Shown here: positions 43,634 through 54,840 of the stretch, piece by piece
How the letters are laid out: every line of letters begins with the position of its first letter
Position numbering within the stretch: the first letter of the stretch is position 1
Assembly: GCA_037043015.1 (NCBI GenBank)
Contig: CM073328.1
Location: 62,001-126,000 of the forward strand
DNA: 64,000 nt
From: Bryum argenteum
Taxonomy: Eukaryota > Streptophyta > Bryopsida > Bryales > Bryaceae
Direction: 5' to 3'
Translations under genes and position numbers: made by a program
The notes under the pieces: generated by a model
What the model saw: only the letters and a program-made list of their open reading frames with translations
Database searches by the model: none
Told to the model about the DNA's origin: nothing

Positions 43634-45317
43634 TTAATTTGCCCCCGCTATTGAAGGGCCACGAGTTAACTTCAACACTAACTCCTTGCCATCACGGCGC
43701 ACCACTAACCGTGGTGGCTTGCGCCTCACATCCACTGTGTGCGCCTCAAAGAAGGTATCCCCTAAGATGAGGTCTACTTCATCCATCTCACATAATGTGA
43801 AATTCTCAACAAACTCCAATGTCCCACACTTCAAGGTCACTTGCAACGCCACTTCCTCCGTCTTGTGCGGTTCGCCTTTGCAAAACGCACATTGATGGGC
43901 TTGCTTGCCTTTTGCGGTGGCAAGCCCAACTCCCTTGCTAGTTTGGGACTCATGAAGGAGTGCGTTGCCCCGTATCAACCAAACATGAGACATCTTTGTC
44001 CTTCACTTGGGCCTCAAGAAACAAGAGGCCCGGCCTTGGCTTGAGGCTACTTGCCTTGGCCACAAAACCTCCTTCTAGTATGCGGTCTTCAACACAAGCA
44101 AGACTTGCAATGGTACTCACCTTCTTGTCGGGCACTCCGCAATGAAGTGGCCAATCTTGCCACAACCATGGCACCTCTTGGCCTTGGTGTCATCACCTTT
44201 GTCTCCCCCTTTAGATGGCTTTCCCCCTTGGTGTTCCCTTTTGTTAGAGGCTCCACCATCCACTTGTCCCTTGTGTTTGTTGCCAAAGCCAAACTTCTTG
44301 CGCTCTTTGCCTTGAGCCGCATTCCTATTTGATCCGCTTTGTTGAGAGGGGCCACTTGACTTCCTCTCGGGTCCATCACCTCAATCCTTTCAACAATCTT
44401 GATGATGCCCGCCACATCCTCGGAAGTTTTGGGAACTTGAACAAGGCATCCACCACCCACTTTTGAAGCCCACCCAAAAAGATGCACTTCTTAGAGAACT
44501 CATCCATCTTGGGTGTGGCATTCATTTGGGCATTGAAGTCACGCACATAGGCCTTGAGAGACCCGGTGTGCTCTCATTTGCACCAAGTTCATGCCTTCCT
44601 CAACTCCCGATACTTCGGTGTGAAGCGTTCACTCAACAAGTCTTTGAAGCCACCCCAAGTCAAGTTTGCCACCAAATCCGGATCTTGCTCCTTTTTGCTT
44701 GTCCACCATTGAAGAGCATGATCCTTGAGAAATGTCACCGCAATGGAAACCTTGTCCTCCTCATCCGGCTTTTGGACATCATAGTAGTTATCCATCTCAA
44801 GAAGGAATTCCTTCACCTTCCTTGCCTTACCAAGTCCCGAGAAGGTGCTTGGCATGTTTATCTTAGCCAACTTTTTGGTGGAAGATGAAGGTCGAGACCC
44901 TTGCATCATGAGGTGTTCAATCAACCTCTCTTGGCGATCCCTTTCTCCCTTCCCACGCTTGAGCTCTTGATTCACGGAGTCCATGAACTCAAGCATTCTC
45001 ATTTGAAAAGCCAATTGAGGATCTTGTCTTTCCACCCCTTAGGAAGACTCTAGGCGTCTCGACCTAGAGCGCTCCTCTTCACCCAAGGGCTCCTCTTGAA
45101 GTGACAATTCCATTTGCTCATTGCCCTCACTAGTGGCAGCTTGCTCATTGGAGTCATGAGAATGAGCCTCACTTGTAGGATCGGGGTCTTTGTTCCCCTC
45201 GTGCGTGGCCACTTGGAAGCTCGGCCTCATCACCCTCAATGGTCTTCTTCTTGCCCATTGCTCCTCACAACTTTGCACTTGGGTACTAAAAGCCTGCTCA
45301 CGATGCAAGTGTCGCAA
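43634..45317 (-). pseudogene. G3 gag and protease region
   Basis: Gag core (TFSGLGKARKVKEFLLEMDN, LKDHALQWWTSKKEQDPD, FKDLLSERFTPKYRELRK) near 44589-45035, a CCHC-type knuckle near 44170 and a retropepsin-like region near 43640-43990 (CLVDTG; LGDTFFEAHTVDV). Broken in several places. Confidence 0.85.
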
Positions 45318-46519
45318 CCTTGCTAGCTCACCTTGGCTTACACCAACTTTTTCCCAACTCTAGCAAGTGTCACGAGCGCTAACTCGCACATCCCCACATG
45401 CACAAAGTTAGCTCTCCATACCAACCACCAAGCTCACCGCTTGGTTATCAATCCCTCCTACTCATGCAACCGGGACTCAACTCCTTCGTAGGTAGCCAAT
45501 GGTTAGGTGCGGACTTCCACTTATGTCCAAGGCCCAACTTGGTGGCACTCCCATACCACGCGGCCTAACCGCACTTTGGTGGTGTCTCCTCACCACCGCC
45601 CACGACCACCATGGTGACCCCAAGGCCACCAAGTAATCACAACGCCGGCGGTGAGACACCACCCCACATCGGTAGCACTCATGGTCCTCATTTTGCCTAT
45701 ATGAGTCCCCATGGTGGAGCCCCAACACTAGCTCCACCACCGGGACTCACCTTGTCCTTATGAGCCACCGTGGTGAAGCCCCAACACTAGCTCCACCCAC
45801 CGTGCCTCATTTTGCACTTTGAGTCCCCATGGTGGAGCCCCAACACTAGCTCCACCCATTGGGACTCACCTTGGCTTGGGAGTCCCCATGGTGAGGCCCC
45901 AACACTAGCCACACCACTCGGGACTCCCACCTTGGTCACCACCAAGGCACCATGGGAGTGGGGAGGGAGACCAGCCCTCCCCATAGTATACTCTGTGGGA
46001 TTCGGCAGCCCCCTGGTCCTAGGTGAAGGGCTGGACCCTCACACCTCTTAGTTTTGGAAGACCACCCAATCTCCCAATGCCTTAGCCGCTGGAAGGCCCC
46101 GGGAGACTTCCCGAACCTTCCAGGGCTCGTATCTACCTCGTCCCGCATCCAAACGCGACGAGCGACCACTCTATCGACATCTACTCGTCAAGCAGATGCC
46201 GATAGACACCTTACTTGCCTCATTCCGACAAGTATTGAGGGAGTTATGCCCCTCTGAAGATTCGGGAGTCCCGGGCCAGCTTCCCAGTCCAGCACTGTCC
46301 CTGGACAGCACTCACTTTAGTCCCACAATCTTCCAACTCCCATAACTTTTAGCTCACACCTCCAACTGAGGTGCTCCTTAGCATCCCGGAATCGTGGCAA
46401 CATGAGCTTCCATAATCTCATGTCCATTCCGTCGTGGCTCCTAGTCTCCGTGGGTGAGAGGCGTCTCCAACGCCCGGGGTCCTCTCCCACACTGGGCCCA
46501 CTTAGGTTCCCTTCACCCA
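45310..46519 (-). repeat. G3 5' LTR
   Basis: 1210 bp, TGTCGCAACC...CACCCA, so TG...CA, followed by TTCAT. Confidence 0.92.
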
Positions 46520-46631
46520 TTCATGATGCCCTTGTTCAAAAAGTGCACTATTCATGATGCCCAAGCCCAAAAGATGCTGTGATCCAATTTTGGGCTGCCC
46601 ATTTCACACCCCATGGGCGTTTAAGGGTTAA

Positions 46632-48259
46632 GCACTACTTCACCCTTAACAACAAGATGTTCATTTTTTTAATGTGATGTTATAGTTTAAACTATCATTT
46701 CTCCCTCCAATTATTTTTCATTTGCCAAAATATAGAAAGTGATAGGTCTTTGCATGAACAAATGTGTGTATAATCATGAGTTGAATTCTAATTGTGTGAT
46801 GTTAATGATATTGTTCTATTGCAAGTTAGCTTGTTGGAAGCCAAAAAGAATATTGTGTATTTGAAAAAGTGCCCACTTTCGTACACTTCCTCAACTATTG
46901 TTAAACATCGACATGGCCTTTGCTAGGTCAAGCTCTTTTCACGTCTCTCCAAGCCATTCAACCCCATAAGTGTGATCATAATTGTGTAATTGTTCATTAA
47001 GTGTTTTAGTTTAGAGATACTTATTTTTTGTACTTACCACCAAGCAATTGGTGGTGTTTAAAACATGAATAAATGTGTAGCTTGCATCAAACTCTCGCAT
47101 TTACTGATGAGTTTAGATTCTTTTTAACAACCTTAACCCCTAGAGTTGGGAGAGGCCCATAATGACTTTAGGCAAACTTCCACTGACTCAATTCCAAATG
47201 TATGAAGTTGAAACCTTATGCTTCAAAAGTCCTTATACTTTAGAAGATATTCACTCTAAGATGTTACAAGTGCAAAAAAGGCCTGTTGATATTGTCCAAA
47301 GCTATCATATATGCTAATATATTCTCAAAATTTGCTCCAAATTAAGTGGATTGAAGAAAAATTTAAAATTCACTAAACTATAAATTTTTATTGTTTCATG
47401 CTTTATTTTTTGTTTACGTAAAAGAGATACTAAGGCATGATATCACCTTTCACATTTTTGATTCAATAACTCTGTACATACCTTCTCAATTGTTTGAAAC
47501 AAGCCTTTGTGGTTGAGTATACCTACGTGAGAAACTGCAAGCATTTCTTTAGGTTTAAAAGGTTTTATAAGGGTAAAGTTGTGTAGAGATATCTCTAATT
47601 CACTGAACAAAATAACATAAGTACAATAGAAAATCCTATGGTAAGAACTCTTTGAGTCCCCCTAAAAAACTAAACATTCTCTAATTAAGGCACTTTTGGG
47701 GAAAGCTCACGCCTTCAACCATTGAGCGTCTAGAGGTTGAAAATACAACATCATGAACATGTATAACAAACAAAATCTTAATGCGTACTTTTTTTACACT
47801 TTGGAATCAATATTAACAGCATTTTAATTCATCAATTGTAACGTAATATTGGGAGTCAAACAGAAAGGGCTCTTGCTAAGGGTACACTGAGCGCTAGCTT
47901 TATTAAGTTGAGGTCGATATATGCCGAAAAGAGGGTTTAGATTATATAAACCTTCTATATGACCTAAATTCTCCATATGACCTTCTACTTCATACCTAAA
48001 AGACCTCAGTTGAAGCAATGTTTAGAAATTAAATCCAATCTGTAGGATGTTAGAGTCAACTTAATCTTTAAATTACTTGTGAAATTTGAGCTATCGATTC
48101 GACCGCATTTGTGAGATCATAATGCTCAAAGTTGGCATAATCTTATTTGCGCAAGAACCCCATATAGTGTAATCTAGATTTTAAAGAACTTCAAGGGAGA
48201 GTTGCGGAGTAATTCAAAATTGTTGTTATAAAAAGCTAAAAAACTAGAATAGCGCTAGG
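46632..48259. other. A/T-rich DNA without recognisable genes
   Basis: No open frame with recognisable content, no repeat structure that I can delimit, and no RNA gene. Confidence 0.6.
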
Positions 48260-49679
48260 GTCAGGAGGGGTGGCGGCTAGCTATGGTGGCTGCGCTAAGC
48301 GGTCAACGAAGGCAACTAATGTGGCATGAAATCCAAAACATGTGAGGCAACCAAGGCATGAATCAAGGAATTGTTCCTTGTATACATTAACCGTCAAATG
48401 GAAGAGCGTCAGGATTACTAGATTTTCAAAAGGTTTGCTAACATAATTTGAGACTTATTCATGAACATAATTGTGGATGGGATGGACTAAAAAACAACAA
48501 TGGTGTCAAAGATGAAGCAAATAGTGAAAAACATTGAATGGTGGTTCTTGAAAACACACCTATGCGTGGTACTTGTACAAGGGATTATACTCTATCCAAA
48601 TGTATGGCTGGTTGCAAAACACTAGCACGATAGCAATGAAGGTGTTACCTCATTGATACATGTTATTACCGATGTAAAGAGGAGGAAAGGAATGTTGTCA
48701 CCAACTTTACGAAGTCGAGCGGGTAATACGACTCAAGAGTACAAGAACATATAGATATAGAGGCCAATGCTAGCGGAGGTGTTTGGAGCTGATGCAAGGG
48801 AATTTAGGGCATTACAAGTTTTTGCAGTGTACAAAGAGAAGTGTTTGGAACGATTTTAAAACATAGGGAAGAACTTAGAAGCCATTGATCAAACAATGAA
48901 AGTGGTTGGGAGATTATTTGGATCAGTTTCCCGAACAAGATAGGAGCACGCTATGCCCCTTTCTAGCCACAGGACAACCAAAGTACAAACACAAACCGTA
49001 AATGCACCTGCAACTTCTATCGAAAGTCAAGGTAGAACGTTGGACACGGATACGATGTATCTTATAATGAGAACAATGTTTGATCCGGAAGGAAAGCAAT
49101 ATTTTGGTCCTTGTAAGGGGTAAACCATCGAAAGCTAGGGCACCAAGAGCACCAATGAGATTTAGAGCAAAAAGAGCACCAATGAGATTTAGAACTTCAA
49201 TACTAGAGTCGCATGTACTAGTTGCACCGGAGAATGGAGAGTCTCCTTTACGCATTTTAGTTTGAATGATGACGTGAAGATTCGACACTTTGTAGTGCTC
49301 AGAGTAGATCCCACATGAGTTCAAGCGGGTGTACCATTTTATGTTCAGAAAGTCTTGGAATTTGGTCATGGAAGGTGGGCAACAAAAGTGAAAGTAGTGT
49401 GGTAATGGCTGAAATGAAGGGGATTGCAAGAAACATCAACGGTTCCCATCGACAATTGTATTCGAATGGCATGGAGTTACAGTGGGAGCTATCACGTGGA
49501 AGACAGTGATGAGTGGAGAAAGAAGCATCAATTTATCAATAGGTGGAAGAAATACCACATGCAAGAACCAAAGAATCGCAAGAACTTTACATTCTAAGAC
49601 ATGGGTGTTTCAACGGAACAAAACATCAAAGTCCCAACTTTTATAAAAACACACCTTCTAGAATACTTTGCAATGTTGG
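48260..49679 (+). other. Possible decayed coding remnant, unidentified
   Basis: Base composition changes from very A/T-rich to more codon-like. Short plus-strand open stretches around 48540-49160 (for example EVFGADAREFRALQVFAVYK) suggest an old coding sequence, perhaps from a transposon, but I cannot assign a family. Many stops interrupt it. Confidence 0.25.
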
Positions 49680-49683
49680 TTAA

Positions 49684-49944
49684 CCCCTAAAGGCCCACGG
49701 CCGCCGATTCTGCTTTTACGGTCAAGGCCAAAAAAAAATTACAGTCAACTTCAAATGTTATGATCTCACATCCAGTGATGATCCAACGGTTGAAAATTTT
49801 CACAATACTACCTATGGTAGTCTACTTCAAGATCCTACGGTTGAAGTTATCAAAAATTTCCAAAAATATTGGACGTACCCGCATTAGTACATAGTGGTCA
49901 GTGTTGGGATTTCAAGCTCCCAAAACATCATGGGCCTTTAGGGG
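49684..49944. mobile_element. piggyBac-like MITE 2, 261 bp
   Basis: The termini CCCCTAAAGGCCCA and its inverse are flanked by TTAA (49680-49683 and 49945-49948). The termini match MITE 1 at 12 of 14 positions. No coding capacity. Confidence 0.8.
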
Positions 49945-50171
49945 TTAAATACATAGATTACGAATGTCTTCAAAATGATATAGAATATTATTAGTATAGA
50001 GAAAGAAGGTATATTTTTAGTATTATGGGGTTTATTTTAGTAGTAATCATAAATTATAGTTGCTAACTAAAAGAGTTTGTAGGATTATTAGATATATTCT
50101 ACAATTACATGTTTTTTGTGTTACAAAAATGCGATAAAGGTTTGGATATCTTAGCCTTTTATACCACTTAA

Positions 50172-50509
50172 CTGATATTTAACTAATTATGGACTTATTT
50201 CAAACTTATGGACTTTTTGCAACCACTGAAGAACCTTGGTTTTATCGGCGGCCAGCCGACACATCCCCATATCTGCGACTTTCAAAAGGTCATAACTCAG
50301 TCAATTTTTGTCCAAATGAAACATATGAGGTGTTTTTTGACATCTACATTTTCTGTAGATATCAAAAAACACCTCATATGATTCATTTGGACAAAAATTG
50401 ACTGAGTTATGACCTTTCAAAGATTACGGATGGAGTCTCAAGGTTATATCGGCGGACAGTCGACATTATTTCTGGACTATGAATTTGTCCATAATTAGTT
50501 AAATATCAG
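50172..50509. mobile_element. Foldback MITE with long hairpin
   Basis: Perfect 23-bp outer inverted repeats (50172-50194 and 50487-50509; core TTAACTAATTATGGAC) and near-perfect inner arms of about 60 bp centred near 50350 (AACTCAGTCAATTTTTGTCC and its inverse). A transcript would fold into a long stem. No target duplication could be fixed. Confidence 0.75.
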
Positions 50510-50511
50510 AT

Positions 50512-51100
50512 ACTTGAAGGAGTCTAAAATTTTGGAAATGAATGGTGTACATAAAAATTGCCAAGATACATTGCATCCGGCTGTAAGGTTCAATAATCAC
50601 CGGAAACAAACATTTTTTCATGATGTTGATATTGAATGGGATACCACATTCAAGGATGAAATGGTCCACCCAATTTATCTGAATGCGATTTTTTGATCCG
50701 TCAATTTGCAAGTGCATGATTCTACCCCAAGTGCAAAAATTCCTAATTCTGTGTTATTTGGTTGAAAATGAGAAGGTCTCGTTCGTGATAGGTAGGGAAC
50801 GGGGAAGCCAAGTGGAAGGGGAAAGGGAAGGGGATGGGGAATTGCACTTTAATGGAGGACATGGAGGGGCAGAGCCAATGGGGGAGGGCGAGGGCAGATA
50901 CGGTAGGGAGGTGAGCGGCCAATCAGCAGGCATGCCCCTTATCCCTTCCTAACAGCTCGACCATCAGCGGATGCTGCCCTCGCCGCGACTGAGCGACTTA
51001 CTACAACTTGCCCACCCACACTTCGTCTTGCGCACCCTCGTTTCTGCCAACCCACCTCCCCTGCCCCCTCGCCACATCGTCTGCTCTGATCGCCGCAGCC
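50512..51100 (+). other. Upstream DNA of candidate plastid-protein exon
   Basis: A/T-rich at the start, then from about 50770 GA-rich and GC-rich. It could contain a promoter for the exon at 51101; no TATA box was clear. Confidence 0.3.
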
Positions 51101-51162
51101 ATGGCGTCCGCTGTCTGCGCTTCCTCCAGCGTTGCTGCTGCCGTAGCCACCCCCTCCACCAG
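51101..51162 (+). CDS. Candidate transit-peptide first exon
   Basis: The ATG follows CGCCGCAGCC and opens a 20-codon exon MASAVCASSSVAAAVATPST with a GT donor after CCACCAG. It is Ala/Ser-rich, lacks acidic residues and looks like the start of a chloroplast transit peptide. It lies about 500 bp upstream of RIQ copy 2, whose coding segment starts after an acceptor-like CAG, and the phases are compatible (…ST + R). It may be the true first exon of the RIQ gene or belong to another plastid-protein gene. Confidence 0.4.
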
Positions 51163-51327
51163 GTCTGGAATCTCACTTCTCTTTCAATCCCTCTTCTCCC
51201 TCACTTTTGTTATGTAATTGCCCTCCCTACCAACGTCGCATCATTAATGCCAATGAGTGCAACGATTTGCACCTCCATGAGACCACATACTGCCCCTGTC
51301 TGTCAGAGGATGGTCTTATCTGCCTTC

Positions 51328-53278
51328 GGGACACAGCTCAGTACTAGAGCTCTGCATTCTCGTGGCCATCACTCAGGTGGAGCTATGACAGCCCATGTCC
51401 GAATGCGTCTGTCTATTTCTTGAAAATCGCTCGCGATCTAGATTTCAGACCCGTTCTGCCCTGGAAGGGAACTCTGGTCGTGGACGCATGCAATTTTTTT
51501 GAAAATTTTTTGAAGTTTTTTTGAAATTTTTTTGAAAATTTGAAAATTGCGGTTAATTCTTATTTGGTGTATCTCTAACATCAGCTTTACATGATATTCA
51601 GTTGCCGGAAATGCCATGTCTGCATCTGTCTCTGTCTTACGATATGGAACTCGGCCTTGTACTGAATGCAGGATGACCACGGCTATGTCGGCCATGGCTC
51701 AAACTGCAGTTGGAATTCAAGCATTGAGCTTCTCGGCGAATTGCAGCTCTGTGCAAAAGCTGAGCGATGGCTTGGTGCGCGACAAGAAGATGTGTCCTCC
51801 GGCTCGGAAGTCGGTCCAGGTGCGAGCTATGGCGCAGAAGAAGAAGGTGAATGCCTATGACGACGGGTGGAGTAAGCGGTGGTTTGGCGCGGGCATCTTG
51901 GCCGAGAACATCGAGTTGGAGCCTGTGAATATTGTGAAGATATTTGGAGAAGAAGAAGTCGTTGTCGCAAGTGGAGAAGGCGGGCTCGCTCGGCAAAGGC
52001 GAGAGCCCGGGAGTGAGCTTGTCACAAATTGAGAAGCTCGGCCTCTGTCCAAGGGCGAGGAGGACCTCGGATTGCCGAGCCTAGCGGAGAGATTTACCGC
52101 CCTTGACCCCGCCGCGTTGGCGTCATTGTCGCCGCCGCTCATTGTGGCGGGCATCTTCATCCCCATCCTCGTGCCCGACGATTCCACAGTCATTGTGGTG
52201 GCGCGAGAATGTCGTGAGGGTGGTATGCCTAGCGACCACGGGCTTTGTTCGTAGGCGCATAGTGTTGAGCGGCTTGCAAGAGGAATAGCGTGGCGTAGCC
52301 ACGACAATATGACGAAGAGGAACAATAATACTAATAATAATTAATAACGGGAGCAAAGCAGCAGGAGGGATTTGTTGACACCACATGTGAGCGTAATTCA
52401 ATTCAATGTAATTACACTTGTTCAAACATGACGGCTAGAAGTTTTGTAAATGCAATCCGAATCCGGCCCGGCGAGGATTGGAGGAGTGCACTAGGAGCGT
52501 GAGCGTGTGCGGGGAAGTATGTAGCTTAATCTAGTACACTCGTAGCTTGTACATGAGAGAGAGGTTCGAGCATTGTACGACGACATGCGCAACATCTCTC
52601 GGTTTCTTTAAGTGATGGTCGCATCTTTGCGAATGTCCAAACATTGTCAATTCTCTCCCGCATTGGAACTGTAAGTAGCTAGGCAGTAAATGTACGAAGT
52701 GAGGCAGTGGGGCGGGCATGCTTTTCTTATTATGGTACTAGTATGATCTCACCCTGCACGGCACTTACCTGCATTTGAAGGTTGAGGGGAATCGTGGAAG
52801 CTGTGATTTGACTTCACGCAGTTGCAACCCTGTCTGGGATTGTTGAGCTAGGGCTTCCTCACCTTGCCTGCATACAGAGTACTCGAAGATGGAACCTACC
52901 TCACCTAGCTCACGCACAATGTGTGGTGAGGAAGTATTGTTTACACTCTTTCCTCTCTTTTCCTCACAATTTATTGTGCTGCTTCCTCTTTCTAATTCCT
53001 CAGATGCTCGGAAGATGATTGCGGTGAGCTACTTCCAAATCTATACTTCTAGATTGCTAGGAAGGTGAATGCATAGAGCTCCTTCATGGGTATCGTAATT
53101 AAGGTTGAATTTTGGTGGAGAAGCATAAATTGGGATTTTGATCCAACACCCCACCTCAGGATAAGTAGCTTTGGAGTTTCCATTAAGCACTCCAAGTCTT
53201 GAAGTGTTGGCTCTTATTCTTCTTATTATCGCTATGCACATTGTCCATTTTCACTCCTAACATGTTGTTTCATGTATA
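51328..53278 (+). repeat. RIQ segment duplication, copy 2
   Basis: Homologous to 28020-30300 but without the ~345-bp stretch 28354-28698. It is almost identical at 51331-51650 and 52620-53278, but about 3 percent or more diverged at 51880-52620, where changes cluster at CAG/CTG sites. It ends at CATGTATA. Confidence 0.93.
51685..52288 (+). pseudogene. RIQ: RIQ/DUF1118 gene, copy 2, frameshifted
   Basis: The N-terminal ~75 codons (MSAMAQTAVGIQALSF through the GWSKRWFGAG motif) are intact. Further on, small insertions and deletions relative to copy 1 shift the frame, starting in the stretch equivalent to LEKKKLLSQ (about 51940), again near 52045-52065 and near 52203. The downstream hydrophobic segments and PDDST are still legible in other frames. 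Most of the changes fall at CAG or CTG triplets of copy 1. It is either a true pseudogene or a functional copy with consensus errors. Confidence 0.85.
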
Positions 53279-54294
53279 GGGTATAAGTATGCTAGACTAT
53301 ATACTTTTTTGAGTCACACTGCCATTTTCAAGGAGAGGTTCAGTTTGCACTTGATATTGCTCGAACTTAGAAGTTGATTTTTCCAAAAATGTTTTTAGAT
53401 GCTAGACATGTTACACGTAAAGATCTTGTGTGCGTTGTTGATTTCTTGAAAAACCATGTTGAGTGGGAGAAATTTGTACTTTTAGTATAGTTAGTAAAAT
53501 GTCACAGGGTGCTTGTTCATACAAAAGTACAAACATCTGTATCGTTGGAAGTTGAAATGCATTTTTTTTTTTTTGGCAATGAAGATAAGGAGGGGAAGTG
53601 GCTTGGAATCTACTCTCACTCTCATGTCTGCCACTCACGATTGGCCAAAATCTTAGAAACAAGTTAGTTATGGTTTGCAATTGATATCTGGTGGAAAAAT
53701 GAAGATTTTTTCAATCGGATTGAAGATTCTGGATGCCAGCAGCTAGTTCTAGAATGGCTTCTGGTTGATTTCAGAAAAAGTTAAATTTACCGTTACTTAT
53801 GTTTAGGCGCATCATTATGTCATTTTGATACCTTGAGTACTGTTAGTACATGATTGTACTTTGGTTGGAGGAGTTTGAATTGAATGCTCATCCTGAATAT
53901 TACTGACAATTCTACGCATGCATCCTGGGTAGTACAGAAACTTCAATGCGCATCTTGAGCATTAGTCAGAAATAAATTCACATCCTAACGTTCTACTGAC
54001 AAATCTACGCATCTTGGGTATTAGGGACAAATTAATTCTTCTTGGATGCCGGTCCTTGGCGACGCCGCCACTACGTCCTTGGCCACGCCGCCACTGCGTC
54101 CTTGGCCACGTCATCGTTGTCTCTCTCAGGACAGCGTTTGCTGAGTGCGTCCGGGGTGATGTGTGATTCTGTGCGTTCTAGCTGTTATCGAAGCTTTCCT
54201 TGGGTTCGGAATTTTGTCAATCTTTTGTGCATTGGAAAACTGACGCTGATAGATTGCTCAGAAGTTGTTTGTCTTTGTCTATGAAATGTGAAAA
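53279..54294. other. A/T-rich left flank of transposase cluster
   Basis: No gene. It contains short recurring motifs (ACTGACAA(A/T)TCTACGCAT, CATCTTGGGTATTAG, CATCCTGGGTAGTA) at 53900-54030, possibly subterminal repeats of a DNA transposon. The start at 53279 coincides with the abrupt end of homology to RIQ copy 1. Confidence 0.4.
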
Positions 54295-54627
54295 ATGGTG
54301 ACGTCTACTGAACGCCCAGTTGTTCTCGTTCAAAAACGTATTACATCATATTTCACTGCAAGTGTTCCTACTGAGTCGGGTTATTGTAGTTTGAGGTCGA
54401 TTAGTGAGAGTAGTGACTCTGGATACAATTTGTGTTGGGAAACCCCCGTGTCTAAGCAAGGAAATCTAGCATTTTATCTAGGCCAGTGCAATAGAAAAGA
54501 CGGGTCAAGAAGGCGTTCTCTATTCAGTACCTCACAGTTAGCAACACATCAGACAACTACCTTCATTGTTGCAAATTCTCTTTCTACCGCGAGACTTCCT
54601 TGTGGGTCTTCAAGTGATAGCTGCTAA
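54295..54627 (+). CDS. Small ORF with PIP-box-like motif
   Basis: 110 codons starting MVTSTERPVVLVQ. Residues 13-20 read QKRITSYF, which fits the PCNA-interacting (PIP) consensus Q-x-x-(I/L/M)-x-x-(F/Y)-(F/Y). The rest is Ser/Thr-rich with no domain. It lies 210 bases upstream of the transposase start, and a good donor (GAGG|GTGAGT) occurs at 54667, so it may be part of a 5' exon of that gene, though the frame closes before the donor. Function unknown. Confidence 0.4.
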   Translation: MVTSTERPVVLVQKRITSYFTASVPTESGYCSLRSISESSDSGYNLCWETPVSKQGNLAFYLGQCNRKDGSRRRSLFSTSQLATHQTTTFIVANSLSTARLPCGSSSDSC

Positions 54628-54840
54628 TTTGGTCCGGCGAGGACGTGAGAAGGTCAACTTACGAGGGTGAGTTGTACAACATTCTCATGAAACAATGTTC
54701 ATTTTTTTGGCCAGCTTCTTTCTCCATGCATAGGTTTCATTGGATCATGTTAGCTTTGCAACTCTTGAACCACGTACTCTGGTTTCTAGTAGATGACTGA
54801 TGTCTGCATGCCTTCCAACTGTTTATTCTTTTGCGAAGGA

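Larger units (their letters stand above)
38440..46519 (-). mobile_element. Ty3/gypsy chromovirus-type element G3
   Basis: Minus-strand LTR element of about 8.1 kb. LTRs lie at 38440-39768 and 45310-46519, and the target duplication TTCAT is at 38435-38439 and 46520-46524. Order: gag, zinc knuckle, protease, RT, RNase H, integrase, SH3-like/chromodomain part. The LTRs are about 99 percent identical outside a tandem-repeat length difference, so it is young. Coding is broken at about four or five places, but the RT-integrase part is one long open stretch. It inserted into a piggyBac-like MITE. Confidence 0.94.
38181..46627. mobile_element. piggyBac-like MITE 1, split by G3
   Basis: The ends are CCCTTAAACGCCCA and its inverse, flanked by TTAA on both sides (38177-38180 and 46628-46631). 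Without G3 the element is about 362 bp and non-coding. A subterminal hairpin AAGGTGACC...GGTCACCTT lies just inside the left end. TTAA target sites and CCC termini are the hallmark of the piggyBac superfamily. A related element lies at 49684-49944. Confidence 0.8.

Noticed and set aside
48923-49429. 168-codon minus-strand frame
   Set aside because: Composition is random, there are no motifs, and the plus strand looks more coding-like.
51880-52620. Simple C-to-T methyl-cytosine decay as explanation of the RIQ differences
   Set aside because: The changes are mostly transpositions and small indels around CAG/CTG (CTG to TCG, CAG to CGG) rather than TG/CA transitions.
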